Part shown: piece after piece, positions 43,401-51,543 of the stretch | Layout: the number at the start of each line of letters is the position of its first letter | Position numbering within the stretch: the stretch's first letter is position 1 | Origin: Leptospiraceae bacterium | Lineage (GTDB): Bacteria > Spirochaetota > Leptospiria > Leptospirales > Leptospiraceae | Direction of reading: 5' to 3' | DNA: 64,000 bases | NCBI GenBank assembly: GCA_024233835.1 | Contig: JACKPC010000005.1 | Coordinates: 124,001 to 188,000, forward strand | The notes under the pieces: generated by a model | The model's input: the letters and a program-made list of their open reading frames with translations, nothing else | What the model was told of the DNA's origin: nothing | Database searches by the model: none | Translations under genes and position numbers: made by a program

Positions 43401-45628
43401 TTTTGTTTGCTTAACTTATTCAACTGGTTGGCAATTTCAAAATGTAACTGGGGCTTATCTTCGGAGTGGATATAATTATTATAAATATTATCTTTGAAAT
43501 CTTTGTTAATAAACTGATAAGTATAATTTTCTAAGTATTGTTTGGCTCCGGGTTCTTTTTCGATGATTTCTTTTAGAGTATCAATATATTCGAAATTGTC
43601 ATTCGTAGCTATGAATATATCTTCCCACATAAGGTCTTCGAATATAACACCACAATCTAAAATATCTTTTTGCGCAACTCGGCTTATAATTCCCAGGTTA
43701 ATTTCTGAGTCCATGCAGGATGCAATTTTTAGTAAATTCTTGTGTTCGTTTGGAATATTGTTATATTTTTCTCTTAAAAGAAAGTTTATATCCTTTTCAT
43801 TATTGAGAGAATCTATTTTGCTAAAGTCACAAATCCATTTTTGTCTATCAGCATTAGTAGTTTTTTTTGTTACTTTGGGTAGATGAATAATTTCTTTTTT
43901 TAAAAGAACTTTGATTAAATCTAGTACATATAAAGGAATTCCATTGGTTAGTTGAATAATTTTTTTAGATAGTAATGAAAGGCTATCCTGATCAATTTCA
44001 ATAATTTTTGATATAAGTTCTCTTACATTACTTGTATTCAGTGGCTTTAGTTTTATCGTACGAAAATGTTTCCTGTCAATGAGGTTTTGAAGACGTAAAA
44101 AAGGATTATCACTTGCTTTTGTTACCTGATCCGGATTGAATGATAGGATAAATAGAATTTTACTATTTGATTTGAGCAGGATATTTTGGATTATTTCAGC
44201 AGTTTCTTTGTCACCCCAATGAATATTATCAAGTGTGCAAATAACAATATATTCGAGATTGCCCAGTAGTTCTAATATTTTGATATATCCTTCTATATAA
44301 ATGCTTTTATTATCTCGTATTTTGCCCAGATAAGAGTTGTTTTTCTTTTTTGCTTTTGGAAAAAATAGTTGTGCTTCATAATAAGAATAATCTAAATGAT
44401 TAATATGGAATAGGTTTTTAATGTTTTCTACCAATTCATTGTATTTGCTTTTAGATATATGTTGAAGGGTAGAAAATAAGGAATGCAGTAATTTTGATAT
44501 ACCTATAAATGGTTTGTATTCAAACCTATCTTCATAGCAATACATACTAAATAATTCATTTTTTATATAACTTGATGATTTTCGTAATTCTTCTATAAAA
44601 GAAGACTTGCCATAACTGGGTGAACCATTTACATATAGTAAAAAAGGAATATTCTGTTTGCCTACGGTACGAACTGCCTTGGTGTATGTGACTGATACCG
44701 TTCCGAAATTATAATATTTTTCAGTAAGAATGCTTAGATCGGGAGAAAAATTAGGAATTTCTATATTAACGGAAGTTCTACTTTTTTTGTGAAAGGCAGT
44801 ATGTAAGTCTTTTTCTATTTCTACAAAATTAGGATATCTATCTTCTTTATCTTTGGTAAGCAGTTTATTTAAAATATTTGCATATTTATTCTCAATACCC
44901 AAATTTGTGAAGAAATATGGATTAATCTCACAGGATAAAATATAGGTAACAATATCAAATCTATCCTTGATCGGAGTAGAAAAAATGGTATGGCCGCATA
45001 AAAGTTTTAAAATACACATTCCGAACGAATAGTAATCGCTTCGAAAGTCAATAGTAATATTAGTTTTTCCTGTTTGTTCTGGAGGGAAGTATTGAATATA
45101 TTCGGGATATATTTTTTCAATATTATCTGCCGGTTTCTTCTTATTGACTTTAGCAGAAAGTTGAAAATTGAAAATTCTTATACTTGCATCAGAAGGCTGA
45201 ATCAAGATATTATAGGGGTTTATAAGCTTATGAATAATTTCCGCTTTGTTAAAAAACTTTAGAGCATTCAGGATCTGTTGGATGATGTGAAAAGCATCAT
45301 TTGCTTGCAATCCTTTTGCCGGAATATAGTGATTTAGTAATAAACCACCCGGATCCTCCATTATAAGATAGGTAGAATTGTTATCAATAATAAGTTCAAT
45401 GGGTTTAACTATATATTCGCAATTAGAAAGTTCTTGAAGGTATTGATATTCCTTCTGAAGTTGCAATAAAAGGTTATATTGTTGGGTACTATTATCTAAA
45501 ATTTTAACCAGATAACTAACTTTTAATTTATTGTTATAAATACGATAGTATTCCGGATAAGAATGATTTTGTAGAGATATCTTTGAATGAAGTAACTCCT
45601 TTACTATCTGTAGATGTTCTGAATTCAT
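40469..45628 (-). CDS. pseudokinase-ATPase-TPR-GAF-PP2C (SpoIIE) signalling protein
   Basis: 1719 residues. Residues 1-275 form a protein-kinase fold with Lys42, but the catalytic loop reads H-K-L-I-N-P-Y-N (133-140) where relatives have H-K-D-I-N-P-S-N, and DFG is N-F-Q (154-156), so phosphotransfer is unlikely. An AAA/STAND-type ATPase follows, with P-loop-like G-S-P-S-Y-G-K-S-S-F near 332-341, then a long helical TPR-like region (about 750-1330) and a GAF-like part (about 1340-1460). The C-terminal SpoIIE/PP2C phosphatase (about 1480-1719) keeps its metal residues: S-G-D-F-Y, G-D-V-T-G-H-G, A-T-D-G and D-D-V-T. It probably dephosphorylates or otherwise acts on a STAS protein; a STAS gene lies 9 bases upstream. 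Confidence 0.88.
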   Translation of the reverse strand: MNSEHLQIVKELLHSKISLQNHSYPEYYRIYNNKLKVSYLVKILDNSTQQYNLLLQLQKEYQYLQELSNCEYIVKPIELIIDNNSTYLIMEDPGGLLLNHYIPAKGLQANDAFHIIQQILNALKFFNKAEIIHKLINPYNILIQPSDASIRIFNFQLSAKVNKKKPADNIEKIYPEYIQYFPPEQTGKTNITIDFRSDYYSFGMCILKLLCGHTIFSTPIKDRFDIVTYILSCEINPYFFTNLGIENKYANILNKLLTKDKEDRYPNFVEIEKDLHTAFHKKSRTSVNIEIPNFSPDLSILTEKYYNFGTVSVTYTKAVRTVGKQNIPFLLYVNGSPSYGKSSFIEELRKSSSYIKNELFSMYCYEDRFEYKPFIGISKLLHSLFSTLQHISKSKYNELVENIKNLFHINHLDYSYYEAQLFFPKAKKKNNSYLGKIRDNKSIYIEGYIKILELLGNLEYIVICTLDNIHWGDKETAEIIQNILLKSNSKILFILSFNPDQVTKASDNPFLRLQNLIDRKHFRTIKLKPLNTSNVRELISKIIEIDQDSLSLLSKKIIQLTNGIPLYVLDLIKVLLKKEIIHLPKVTKKTTNADRQKWICDFSKIDSLNNEKDINFLLREKYNNIPNEHKNLLKIASCMDSEINLGIISRVAQKDILDCGVIFEDLMWEDIFIATNDNFEYIDTLKEIIEKEPGAKQYLENYTYQFINKDFKDNIYNNYIHSEDKPQLHFEIANQLNKLSKQNNKFYYYEIAHHYNHSKNTRLNNIKELNKIIQANINAANQSIKLNDFPKALPYLRIAYSLSPKNSFDKNKRKNYNLNKDFARILFYLGHYRETIEIINEIFKLKPPKSYHVEFISILLKCHLCIGETKKAVELLNSICDFQPLIPISELYKKYIPLQYHKKKQIKYNGIKSLNAKLNEGTNRDYCIFVFDNFFPLKKDFDNNIILNYANIILEFSKDHSHDVFFSLAYLGYLLLDKKEQKTNGIQLITEAYKYYQSHNITNLYKPLFFYSNYASFYSNSLIDTNNYISQTIKESVNNNEVLLASLSTANLAWNSFFIVENLTIYEKKLTELIQQLDFKGTKEVLISLKILLSFTAIMKGDNKKFVNYKFNQYTIFTYLFARGLLFFHKGRIRRALRYFQLIRTNYLNIIINDYILYELYFYEALCISKQAKKNKLPLNKQFDELLKILQDIKNVNKDLVEHKVLILQAEELCIQNKFWDAQMLYYQAINKAINHFYRWDHAICNELLTEIIIEGFKEEPFIYNLFLNRTKSLFIKLGISYYDNSNVPIDNITFNQDAENSDSDFNEYFIIFKQLYELFRTGKNENEISLNFLKLMQQVSHAERIVYFQQKSGATNSYIVVNDFNKDLSLSPNSIFTTYPNIPRSLINFTIKNKEILSDEMEFDIHQDSYVYKKSYACIPIVEDEIVTHIFLLENENISKLFISKKLKLLHNMGKVIAIYYAMLKQQKQKVIQEHNLYLVDQVKNIQYSLQNSGPIDGFSLSVFSEAIDKSFSGDFYNISIQNGKNYILLGDVTGHGMPANQVMLLILTNIITLINGNPDSNPSSILKKSNIFLSENLKKVTNMDYTFPVFLMAGTEKKGYSFSGSVGLFLHYKKKENQVEQIHTSDILFGFSAQSNDFIDKKCIVEQGDIILLATDGLIEAELEMTKEYIDIKIDEINEILTKNSNLDVESLNHILIQYFSKFGFIDDVTMILLKKE

Positions 45629-45637
45629 GCAGAGTTT

Positions 45638-45967
45638 TTATTCTTGTATTAGGAGTATTGTGTCAAAATGAAATTTTTCTAAAAAACGAATCAGGGGAAG
45701 AGGAGCACCGGAAACGATAAGTGTCCTATCATGTTCTCTTAAATCTCTGGCAAAGTCTAAAATTATATTGATGTATTCAAGGTCGATATAATTAAGATTC
45801 TTAAGATGAAGCCGTATATTTAGTTTAAGTGCTAAAATAAGCATAGAGAATAATGCTTTGGTTTCCTTTTTAATTAGAAGATCTATATCTTCATAAACAC
45901 AGTAGACATCAATAAAATATGTCTTGTAATCAAGATAATAAAAGTTGAACTTGTCTTTTTGTAACAT
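45638..45967 (-). CDS. STAS-domain (anti-sigma-factor antagonist-like) protein
   Basis: 109 residues, a single STAS fold by pattern: a first strand at about residues 16-24, helix F-S-M-L-I-L-A-L-K, strand I-R-L-H-L-K-N-L-N-Y-I-D, then helix I-N-I-I-L-D-F-A-R-D-L-R. In SpoIIAA-like antagonists the loop after Asp carries the phosphorylated Ser. Here it reads D-L-E-Y (62-65), with Leu and Glu in the Ser positions, so switching by phosphorylation at this site is not possible. It is paired with the downstream PP2C protein. Its ATG (45967) overlaps the ATG of the divergent epmA gene (45966). Confidence 0.7.
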   Translation of the reverse strand: MLQKDKFNFYYLDYKTYFIDVYCVYEDIDLLIKKETKALFSMLILALKLNIRLHLKNLNYIDLEYINIILDFARDLREHDRTLIVSGAPLPLIRFLEKFHFDTILLIQE

Positions 45968-46919
45968 GAATGAATTACCTATTCAGACTCTAATTTTTCG
46001 ATCAAAATTTATACAAACAATTCGAAGTTTCTTTTTATCCAGAAACTTTGTAGAACTCGATACCCCCATTCTCAACCCTGTGCCGGGAATGGAACCTTAC
46101 CTGGATCCTTTTGAGGTGTATTCACCTGATAAAAGGGAGAAGGGATATTTGTTTACTTCACCGGAATATTCCCTGAAACAGTCCCTTTCCATGGGGCTTG
46201 AAAGAATTTTTGAATTTTCCCATTCCTTTCGCTCTGGTGAAAGGGGTTTAGTTCATACCTCGGAGTTCATTATGTTAGAATTCTATATTAAGGGGATAAA
46301 TGAGCAAGAACTAATTTTATTTTGTGAAGAACTGCTTGGTTTTTTAGATGAAACCTTGAACTTGAACAAGTTGGAAAGGCATAACATAACAAAAAAAACA
46401 ATGGAACAATTATTTACAGAAATCCTGGATATCGGGCTTTCGAGGGAAGAATTGCTTCGTTTTATACGGAATGAAAAAGTCCTTTTGCAAAATCCGGAAG
46501 AGGCTATGTATGAGGATCTGTTTTTTATTATTTTTTTAAATTATATTGAACCGAAATTGCCTGAAGGTCCGTTGTTTGTTTATGATTACCCGCCTGAACT
46601 TTCAGCACTCGCCCGAATCGAAGAGGGAAAGGCGAAGCGATTTGAAATCTACTGGAAGGGTATTGAACTGGGGAATGGATTTTATGAACTTACCGACTAT
46701 GAGGAACAAAAAAGGCGTTTTGAGAATGAGCGTAAACTAAGGCAGAGTCTGGGAAAGGAAGCTTTTCCTGATAATGTGGATTTCATGAAAAGTTTAAAAA
46801 GGGGCTTACCGGAATGTTCGGGGATTGCCATCGGTCTGGATAGGTTATTAATGCTTTTTTTGGGACTTGACAGCTTGCAATTTGTAAGTCCTTACTATCA
46901 AAGCGGGAGGAATGAATGA
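45966..46919 (+). CDS. epmA: EF-P lysyltransferase EpmA (GenX, LysRS-like)
   Basis: 317 residues, the class II lysyl-tRNA synthetase catalytic core without the anticodon domain. It attaches (beta-)lysine to elongation factor P. Class II motif 2 is R-S-G-E-R-G-x-x-H-T-S-E-F (about 93-105) and motif 3 is G-I-A-I-G-L-D-R-L-L-M at about 291-301; the length equals E. coli EpmA (325). The start at 45966 leaves no Shine-Dalgarno; a TTG at 45945 would extend it into the divergent STAS gene. The gene overlaps the following lipoprotein gene by four bases. The partner genes epmB and efp are not in the window. Confidence 0.88.
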   Translation: MNELPIQTLIFRSKFIQTIRSFFLSRNFVELDTPILNPVPGMEPYLDPFEVYSPDKREKGYLFTSPEYSLKQSLSMGLERIFEFSHSFRSGERGLVHTSEFIMLEFYIKGINEQELILFCEELLGFLDETLNLNKLERHNITKKTMEQLFTEILDIGLSREELLRFIRNEKVLLQNPEEAMYEDLFFIIFLNYIEPKLPEGPLFVYDYPPELSALARIEEGKAKRFEIYWKGIELGNGFYELTDYEEQKRRFENERKLRQSLGKEAFPDNVDFMKSLKRGLPECSGIAIGLDRLLMLFLGLDSLQFVSPYYQSGRNE

Positions 46920-47431
46920 AAAAACTTTTTTATATTCTAAGTTTACTATTCCTGTTTGCCTGTTCGGGTTCTCAGACGAAGCCTTCTATGTATCTAACTC
47001 AGGGGCCGAGAACTACCATGGAAAGGATTGTTGATACATTTGAAATGAGGCTGGTGGATAAAGCGGGTATATCTGCTATTGTTCTTACTTTTACCGATAT
47101 AAGCGGTAAAGTTCATCCGGATGGGGATCTTTTGGCAGAAAAGTTATCTACCGAATTGGCCAAAAGAGAAAAAATTACAATTCTGGATAGGCTTGTTTTT
47201 CAAAAAAAGTTAGAAGAAAATAGTCTGGATTTGAAAGGAGGGGCCGACCTGAATAAAATAAAGAAGATTGGTAAAGTTCTGGAAGTGGATTACGTGGTAA
47301 TCGGACTTATGTCTTCTTATGCAGGAGGATATGATATAAATTGCAGATTAGTAGATACGAAAACCGGTCATACTTTAAGCGCAGAAGAGTCTTTCTATCA
47401 ATTAGATACAACTTCACCGCAGGGTTTTTAG
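46916..47431 (+). CDS. FlgO/CsgG-like lipoprotein
   Basis: 171 residues. The signal peptide ends in L-F-A-C-S (lipobox Cys16). The body contains A-E-K-L-S-T-E-L-A-K-R-E-K-I-T-I-L-D-R near 80-98 and V-D-Y-V-V-I-G near 124-130, the pattern of FlgO and CsgG-type outer-membrane lipoproteins, in which the N-terminal domain binds or forms oligomers at the outer membrane. The exact role is unknown. Its start overlaps the epmA stop and its 3' end overlaps the opposite-strand gene by four bases. Confidence 0.7.
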   Translation: MKKLFYILSLLFLFACSGSQTKPSMYLTQGPRTTMERIVDTFEMRLVDKAGISAIVLTFTDISGKVHPDGDLLAEKLSTELAKREKITILDRLVFQKKLEENSLDLKGGADLNKIKKIGKVLEVDYVVIGLMSSYAGGYDINCRLVDTKTGHTLSAEESFYQLDTTSPQGF

Positions 47432-47922
47432 TAATCTCTTCTTGAAAAAAAATAGAAAATGGAAACGAAAAATAGGAATATAGAAAATAGGATACCGCTT
47501 AGTAAAAAGAATTGGAGAAAATTATAATCTGAAACTCTCGCCTGATTACCTGCAATTCGTGAAATGATTTTACTTTCAAAATAGAGGAAAACTTCTTTTT
47601 TATAAGTGATGATGGTATCTCCAACTCTGAGCCTGCGACTTGTCTTCTCGTCTACAGCTTCAGTAATTTCATGCATCCTTCCTTTTGAATCCGGGGTCAG
47701 GTAGGTATAGATATGAACGGTTTGCTGTGATTTATTAACATTGTGATAGCTGGTCAGGGTAGAAAATGTTTTTTTCCCTTTGGTTTCTAAATCAGTATAT
47801 TCTTCTTTTAGTGCCCTGTTTTTTAAAAAGACCAGGGTAAACAGGAATACAAAAATAAAACCGGCAGAGAATGAATAGGTAAATAGAAGCCTATATAAGG
47901 GTGTCCTAAGAGTTTCCTGCAT
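47428..47922 (-). CDS. two-TM protein with DUF3592-like extracytoplasmic domain
   Basis: 164 residues. Hydrophobic helices at about 13-30 and 133-157 flank a roughly 100-residue beta-rich domain containing G-D-T-I-I-T-Y and R-R-L-R-V-G, the pattern seen in DUF3592-like proteins. Function unknown. Its first 17 bases overlap the end of the Nudix gene, so it is translated together with it. Confidence 0.55.
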   Translation of the reverse strand: MQETLRTPLYRLLFTYSFSAGFIFVFLFTLVFLKNRALKEEYTDLETKGKKTFSTLTSYHNVNKSQQTVHIYTYLTPDSKGRMHEITEAVDEKTSRRLRVGDTIITYKKEVFLYFESKIISRIAGNQARVSDYNFLQFFLLSGILFSIFLFFVSIFYFFSRRDY

Positions 47923-48568
47923 TTTTTCTATGTTTATAAAGAAAATATAGAAGATAGCCGTTTGTATTTTTTATCAGCCTCAGGACTTCGTCTTCTTTAC
48001 ATAACTTTGTAGTAATATGCTCATTTTCCTCTTCAGCCCCGGTTTTGCGGTTATGAAAAGACTGTAATTCTTTGGTTGTCATCTCCAGATCACAGGCAAA
48101 GAAAAAACCTTTTTCATCCAGTAGGCCCGGAGAAGTATGCAGGCCTTTTTCACATAGAAGGATCAAATCTTTCTTTTGAATTTTGAGCCCTGTTTCTTCT
48201 TCCATTTCTTTTAAAGCTACAAGCTGAGGATCTGCTTCACTGTCACACATTCCTGCCGGAAATTCGTAAAAAAGGGAGCCATCTGCAATCCGCCTTTGCT
48301 CGACTAATAGAAAAAATTCTTCTCCACTTTCTTTTTCTTTGATGCAAACGAGGATGCACACAAAGTGACCGCGAATCAGGGCAATAGGCAGTAATTTCTT
48401 TCCTTCCGGTGTAATGGCATCTACTTTTACTAATCCAAATAGTGACTCTCCATTTGACTTATGTACACTGTTTAAAACGTCCACCTTGTCGATGCGGTTT
48501 CCTTCTTTAATCAGGGAGTCTAACCATTGCTTATACTTTAAGGAGTTTAAAAAATCTTCTTTATTCAT
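47906..48568 (-). CDS. Nudix hydrolase (ADP-ribose pyrophosphatase-like)
   Basis: 220 residues. The Nudix box is visible from about 110: G-M-C-D, then L-V-A-L-K-E-M-E-E-E-T-G-L, matching G-x5-E-x7-R-E-U-x-E-E-x-G-U with the Arg replaced by Lys. The preceding F-F-L-L-V-E-Q-R-R and Y-E-F-P-A-G strands match ADP-ribose/nucleoside-diphosphate-sugar hydrolases. It would hydrolyse nucleotide-linked phosphates in the cytoplasm. It lies 6 bases after the epimerase-like gene and overlaps the membrane-protein gene downstream. Confidence 0.88.
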   Translation of the reverse strand: MNKEDFLNSLKYKQWLDSLIKEGNRIDKVDVLNSVHKSNGESLFGLVKVDAITPEGKKLLPIALIRGHFVCILVCIKEKESGEEFFLLVEQRRIADGSLFYEFPAGMCDSEADPQLVALKEMEEETGLKIQKKDLILLCEKGLHTSPGLLDEKGFFFACDLEMTTKELQSFHNRKTGAEEENEHITTKLCKEDEVLRLIKNTNGYLLYFLYKHRKNAGNS

Positions 48569-48574
48569 GTAGAA

Positions 48575-49333
48575 TTAGTGGCTTTCTTCCGTTTCCAGAT
48601 ATTCATACAAATTGGAGAATTCGAAATCGGAAGGTAAGTGTTTTAGTAGTTTTTTATTAGAAATAAATCTATCCTGTCTTCCTTTTTTTCCTTCTCTCTG
48701 GAAACTTTCGGGAAGAAAACCTTTTTCCTTTGCAAATTTAATAAGTTCTTCCCAGTTATGACTGATGCCGTCGCTCACAATAAATCTTTCTTTCTCAAAA
48801 TTCTTTTTAAATACTCTATCTATGATTTTAGCCAGGTCATCGACATGTATAAGATTCACATGTGTTTTCTGGGGAGACACTAATTGTTTTCTTAGCCAAT
48901 CTATTGGGTTTTTTCCCGGTCCATAAATACCGGAACAATTTAAAACTACTGCTCCGGATTTCATTAAAGCCTGTTCTCTTTGGAGTTGGTGACTATTGTA
49001 ATCTAAAACACTTTCTTCATTTACAGGATTATAGGGAGTACCGTATTCGAGGTAAATGGAAATACTGGAAATGACTACAATATGCTCAAAATTATGGTTT
49101 AAGAAATGTAGAAAATCATTGAAGATATAGTTACTACCTTCCCTGAGAGGACAGGTGATCAGACAATCTTTAGCCGGGCCCAGATTTTGCCATGTGTCTT
49201 TTAACAGCCAGTCAAAAATAATTGAGTCTTCGGTTTTCTGTCTGTGGGTTCCTAACCAGCCTTTCTGTGTTTGACGAAAGGCACTGCCCACATAACCATC
49301 CCCTAAAACATAACCTTCAGGCTTCTCTTTCAT
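48575..49333 (-). CDS. NAD(P)-dependent epimerase-like (extended SDR) protein
   Basis: 252 residues. The N-terminal Y-V-L-G-D-G-Y-V-G-S-A-F (about 8-19) is a dinucleotide-binding loop of the G-x-G-x2-G type. I-V-V-I-S-S-I-S-I-Y-L-E-Y-G marks the central strand, and N-C-S-G-I-Y-G-P-G-K-N near 132-142 is typical of epimerase/YeeZ-like proteins. The usual Y-x3-K pair is not clear, so catalysis may differ or the protein may be a sugar-nucleotide or NAD-binding regulator. First gene of a three-gene minus-strand set with the Nudix gene. Confidence 0.7.
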   Translation of the reverse strand: MKEKPEGYVLGDGYVGSAFRQTQKGWLGTHRQKTEDSIIFDWLLKDTWQNLGPAKDCLITCPLREGSNYIFNDFLHFLNHNFEHIVVISSISIYLEYGTPYNPVNEESVLDYNSHQLQREQALMKSGAVVLNCSGIYGPGKNPIDWLRKQLVSPQKTHVNLIHVDDLAKIIDRVFKKNFEKERFIVSDGISHNWEELIKFAKEKGFLPESFQREGKKGRQDRFISNKKLLKHLPSDFEFSNLYEYLETEESH

Positions 49334-49431
49334 AAGTTTATAAACAGAATAAAAAGAGCTTGTATTAGATCAATATTTTTTCCACTTGATTTTTGTATAT
49401 ATTTTATATCGATGCTGCCGATTTAAGCAGT

Positions 49432-51435
49432 ATGGCAAAGAAAAAAAAAACAAAAACTACTAACTCCTCAGTAGCTTTTTACGAATTTCATACCCTAAAT
49501 CCCAGTGAATGGGCATCTGAAATGAAACAAAAATTGGATTCGGTAAAACAAAACCAGGAATATTTGCTTTCACAAGAAAACTATACCTATGATACCTTTG
49601 TGAAACCGCTGGAAATATCCAATGAAAACTTGCTTACCGTATTTACACCTCTATCTCATTTAAATTCTGTTATGAATAGTTCGGAAACAGAAAAGGCTTA
49701 TATGGAATGTGATAGTCTTTTAACGGAATACTTTACCTCTCAGTCTCAGGATAAACGCATTTATGATGTATATAAAAAGATTTATCAAAAAGAGAGAAAG
49801 CAGTTAAATGCAGAAAAAGTAAAAGTCTTAGAAAACTCTCTTCGTGATTTTAAACTTTCGGGTGCCTTTTTGTCCAAGAAGAAAAAACAGGAATTGATGA
49901 ATATTAATCTTCGTCTGAGTGAATTAAGTAATACTTTTTCTCAAAATCTAATAAAGGCAACTAACGAATATGAATTAATTATAAGCGATAAAGAAGCAGT
50001 AAAGGAAATACCCGGATCTGATTTGAAGCTTGCGGAGTGTAAGCATGAAGGAAAGAAGGCCTGGAAATTTACCCTGCAAATGCCGAGTTACCTATCGTAT
50101 ATGACTTATGGAACAAACAGGGAATATCGGAAGGAATTAGAAAAAGCTTATCTAAGTCGTTCTCCGGAAAATGGAAAAATAATTGAGGAGATTTTACGAT
50201 TACGATCTGAGAAAGTGAAAATATTAGGTTTTAAAAATTTTGCAGAACTCAGCTTGAGTACCAAAATCGCTTCAAGCCCTGATGAGGTTCTTTTCTTTTT
50301 GACTGAACTCGGAAAGAAGGGAAAGGTATTTGCAAAGAAAGAATTAAAAGAATTAAAAGACTTTGCCAAAAAGGAAGGGCATCAGGGAAGTCTTGAAAGT
50401 TATGATCGGATGTATTATGCAGAAAAGCTAAAAAAGAAAAAGTTCAATCTTGATGAAGATAAGTATAGACCTTATTTCGAGAAAGAAAGTGTAACGAGAG
50501 GTCTTTTAGAATTTTGCGGAAAGCTTTTCGGTATCGAGTTTTCAAAAGTAGAAGTAAAAACCTGGCATCCTTCTGTTTTAGTTTATGATTTGAAGAAGGA
50601 GAATCGGGTTTTTTCCAGATTGTATCTGGATCTGGAATCGAGAAAAGATAAACGTGGTGGTGCCTGGTTGCACAACTGGCAAACCGCTCATTCAAAACCG
50701 GATGCTTCGATTCAACTGGCTTCTGCATTTATCGTTGCGAATTTTCCGGCTTCTTCTGATAAACAGCCATCTTTGCTTCGGCATAGTGATGTGGTTACTT
50801 TATTCCATGAAATGGGACATGCCTTACAACATCTCTGTTCAAATGTAGGTGAGTGTAGTATCAGTGGAATAGGGGGGGTAGAATGGGATGCAGTAGAATT
50901 TCCGAGTCAGTTTTTGGAAAACTTTGCCTATAACCCGGAAGTTCTACAGGTATTTGCAAGACACTATAAAACGAAAAAGGTTTTACCGACAGCTATGATT
51001 CAAAATCTTGTTGAGGCCAAGAATTTTCTTTCCGGAATCTTATTACTTCGCCAGTTGGAATTTGGTATCTTTGATATGAAGATTCACATAGAAGATTCCT
51101 GTTCGGAAAAGAGAGTACAGGATATTTTAAATGAGGTTCGAAAAGAAGTTGGAGTTTTTAAAGCTGCCGGGTATAATAAATTCCAAAATGGATTTTCCCA
51201 CATTTTTGGAGGAGGTTATGCTGCGGGCTATTACAGTTACAAATGGGCTGAACTACTAAGTGCGGATGCATATTTTGAATTTCTTAAGCAGGGAATATAT
51301 TCGGATATTGCTAAGAAATACTATGAGATTATTCTACAGAGAGGTGGCAGTGAAAATGCAATGACACTTTTCCGAAAATTTATTGGTAGAGAACCGGATG
51401 TGGATGCTTTACTTCGCTTGCATGGTATGTCATAG
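49432..51435 (+). CDS. prlC: M3A family oligopeptidase (oligopeptidase A-like)
   Basis: 667 residues from ATG 49432. The zinc motif H-E-M-G-H begins near residue 459, followed by the third ligand in the block S-G-I-G-G-V-E-W-D-A-V-E-F-P-S-Q-F-L-E-N-F, the M3A signature; the closing F-G-G-G-Y-A-A-G-Y-Y-S-Y substrate-binding segment is present. It degrades short cytoplasmic peptides, for example cleaved signal peptides. The lysine-rich first residues (A-K-K-K-K-T-K-T) are unusual and follow the start directly; the upstream in-frame TTG lacks a ribosome site. Slightly shorter than E. coli PrlC (680). Confidence 0.93.
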   Translation: MAKKKKTKTTNSSVAFYEFHTLNPSEWASEMKQKLDSVKQNQEYLLSQENYTYDTFVKPLEISNENLLTVFTPLSHLNSVMNSSETEKAYMECDSLLTEYFTSQSQDKRIYDVYKKIYQKERKQLNAEKVKVLENSLRDFKLSGAFLSKKKKQELMNINLRLSELSNTFSQNLIKATNEYELIISDKEAVKEIPGSDLKLAECKHEGKKAWKFTLQMPSYLSYMTYGTNREYRKELEKAYLSRSPENGKIIEEILRLRSEKVKILGFKNFAELSLSTKIASSPDEVLFFLTELGKKGKVFAKKELKELKDFAKKEGHQGSLESYDRMYYAEKLKKKKFNLDEDKYRPYFEKESVTRGLLEFCGKLFGIEFSKVEVKTWHPSVLVYDLKKENRVFSRLYLDLESRKDKRGGAWLHNWQTAHSKPDASIQLASAFIVANFPASSDKQPSLLRHSDVVTLFHEMGHALQHLCSNVGECSISGIGGVEWDAVEFPSQFLENFAYNPEVLQVFARHYKTKKVLPTAMIQNLVEAKNFLSGILLLRQLEFGIFDMKIHIEDSCSEKRVQDILNEVRKEVGVFKAAGYNKFQNGFSHIFGGGYAAGYYSYKWAELLSADAYFEFLKQGIYSDIAKKYYEIILQRGGSENAMTLFRKFIGREPDVDALLRLHGMS

Positions 51436-51487
51436 TAACTGTATGTTAAGAAGTTTCGGATTTAAAAGGAAAATAAATATTTTTTCT

Positions 51488-51516
51488 TGCATCCGAGGCT
51501 TCTATCTCATAAATTA
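51488..51516 (+). promoter_or_regulatory. candidate promoter of the 51544 lipoprotein gene
   Basis: TTGCAT (51488-51493) and TAAATT (51511-51516) are 17 bases apart, 27 bases before the ATG. An AGGGAG ribosome site sits at about 51533-51538. Confidence 0.4.
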
Positions 51517-51543
51517 GTTTTATAATTTAATTAGGGAGCTCGT

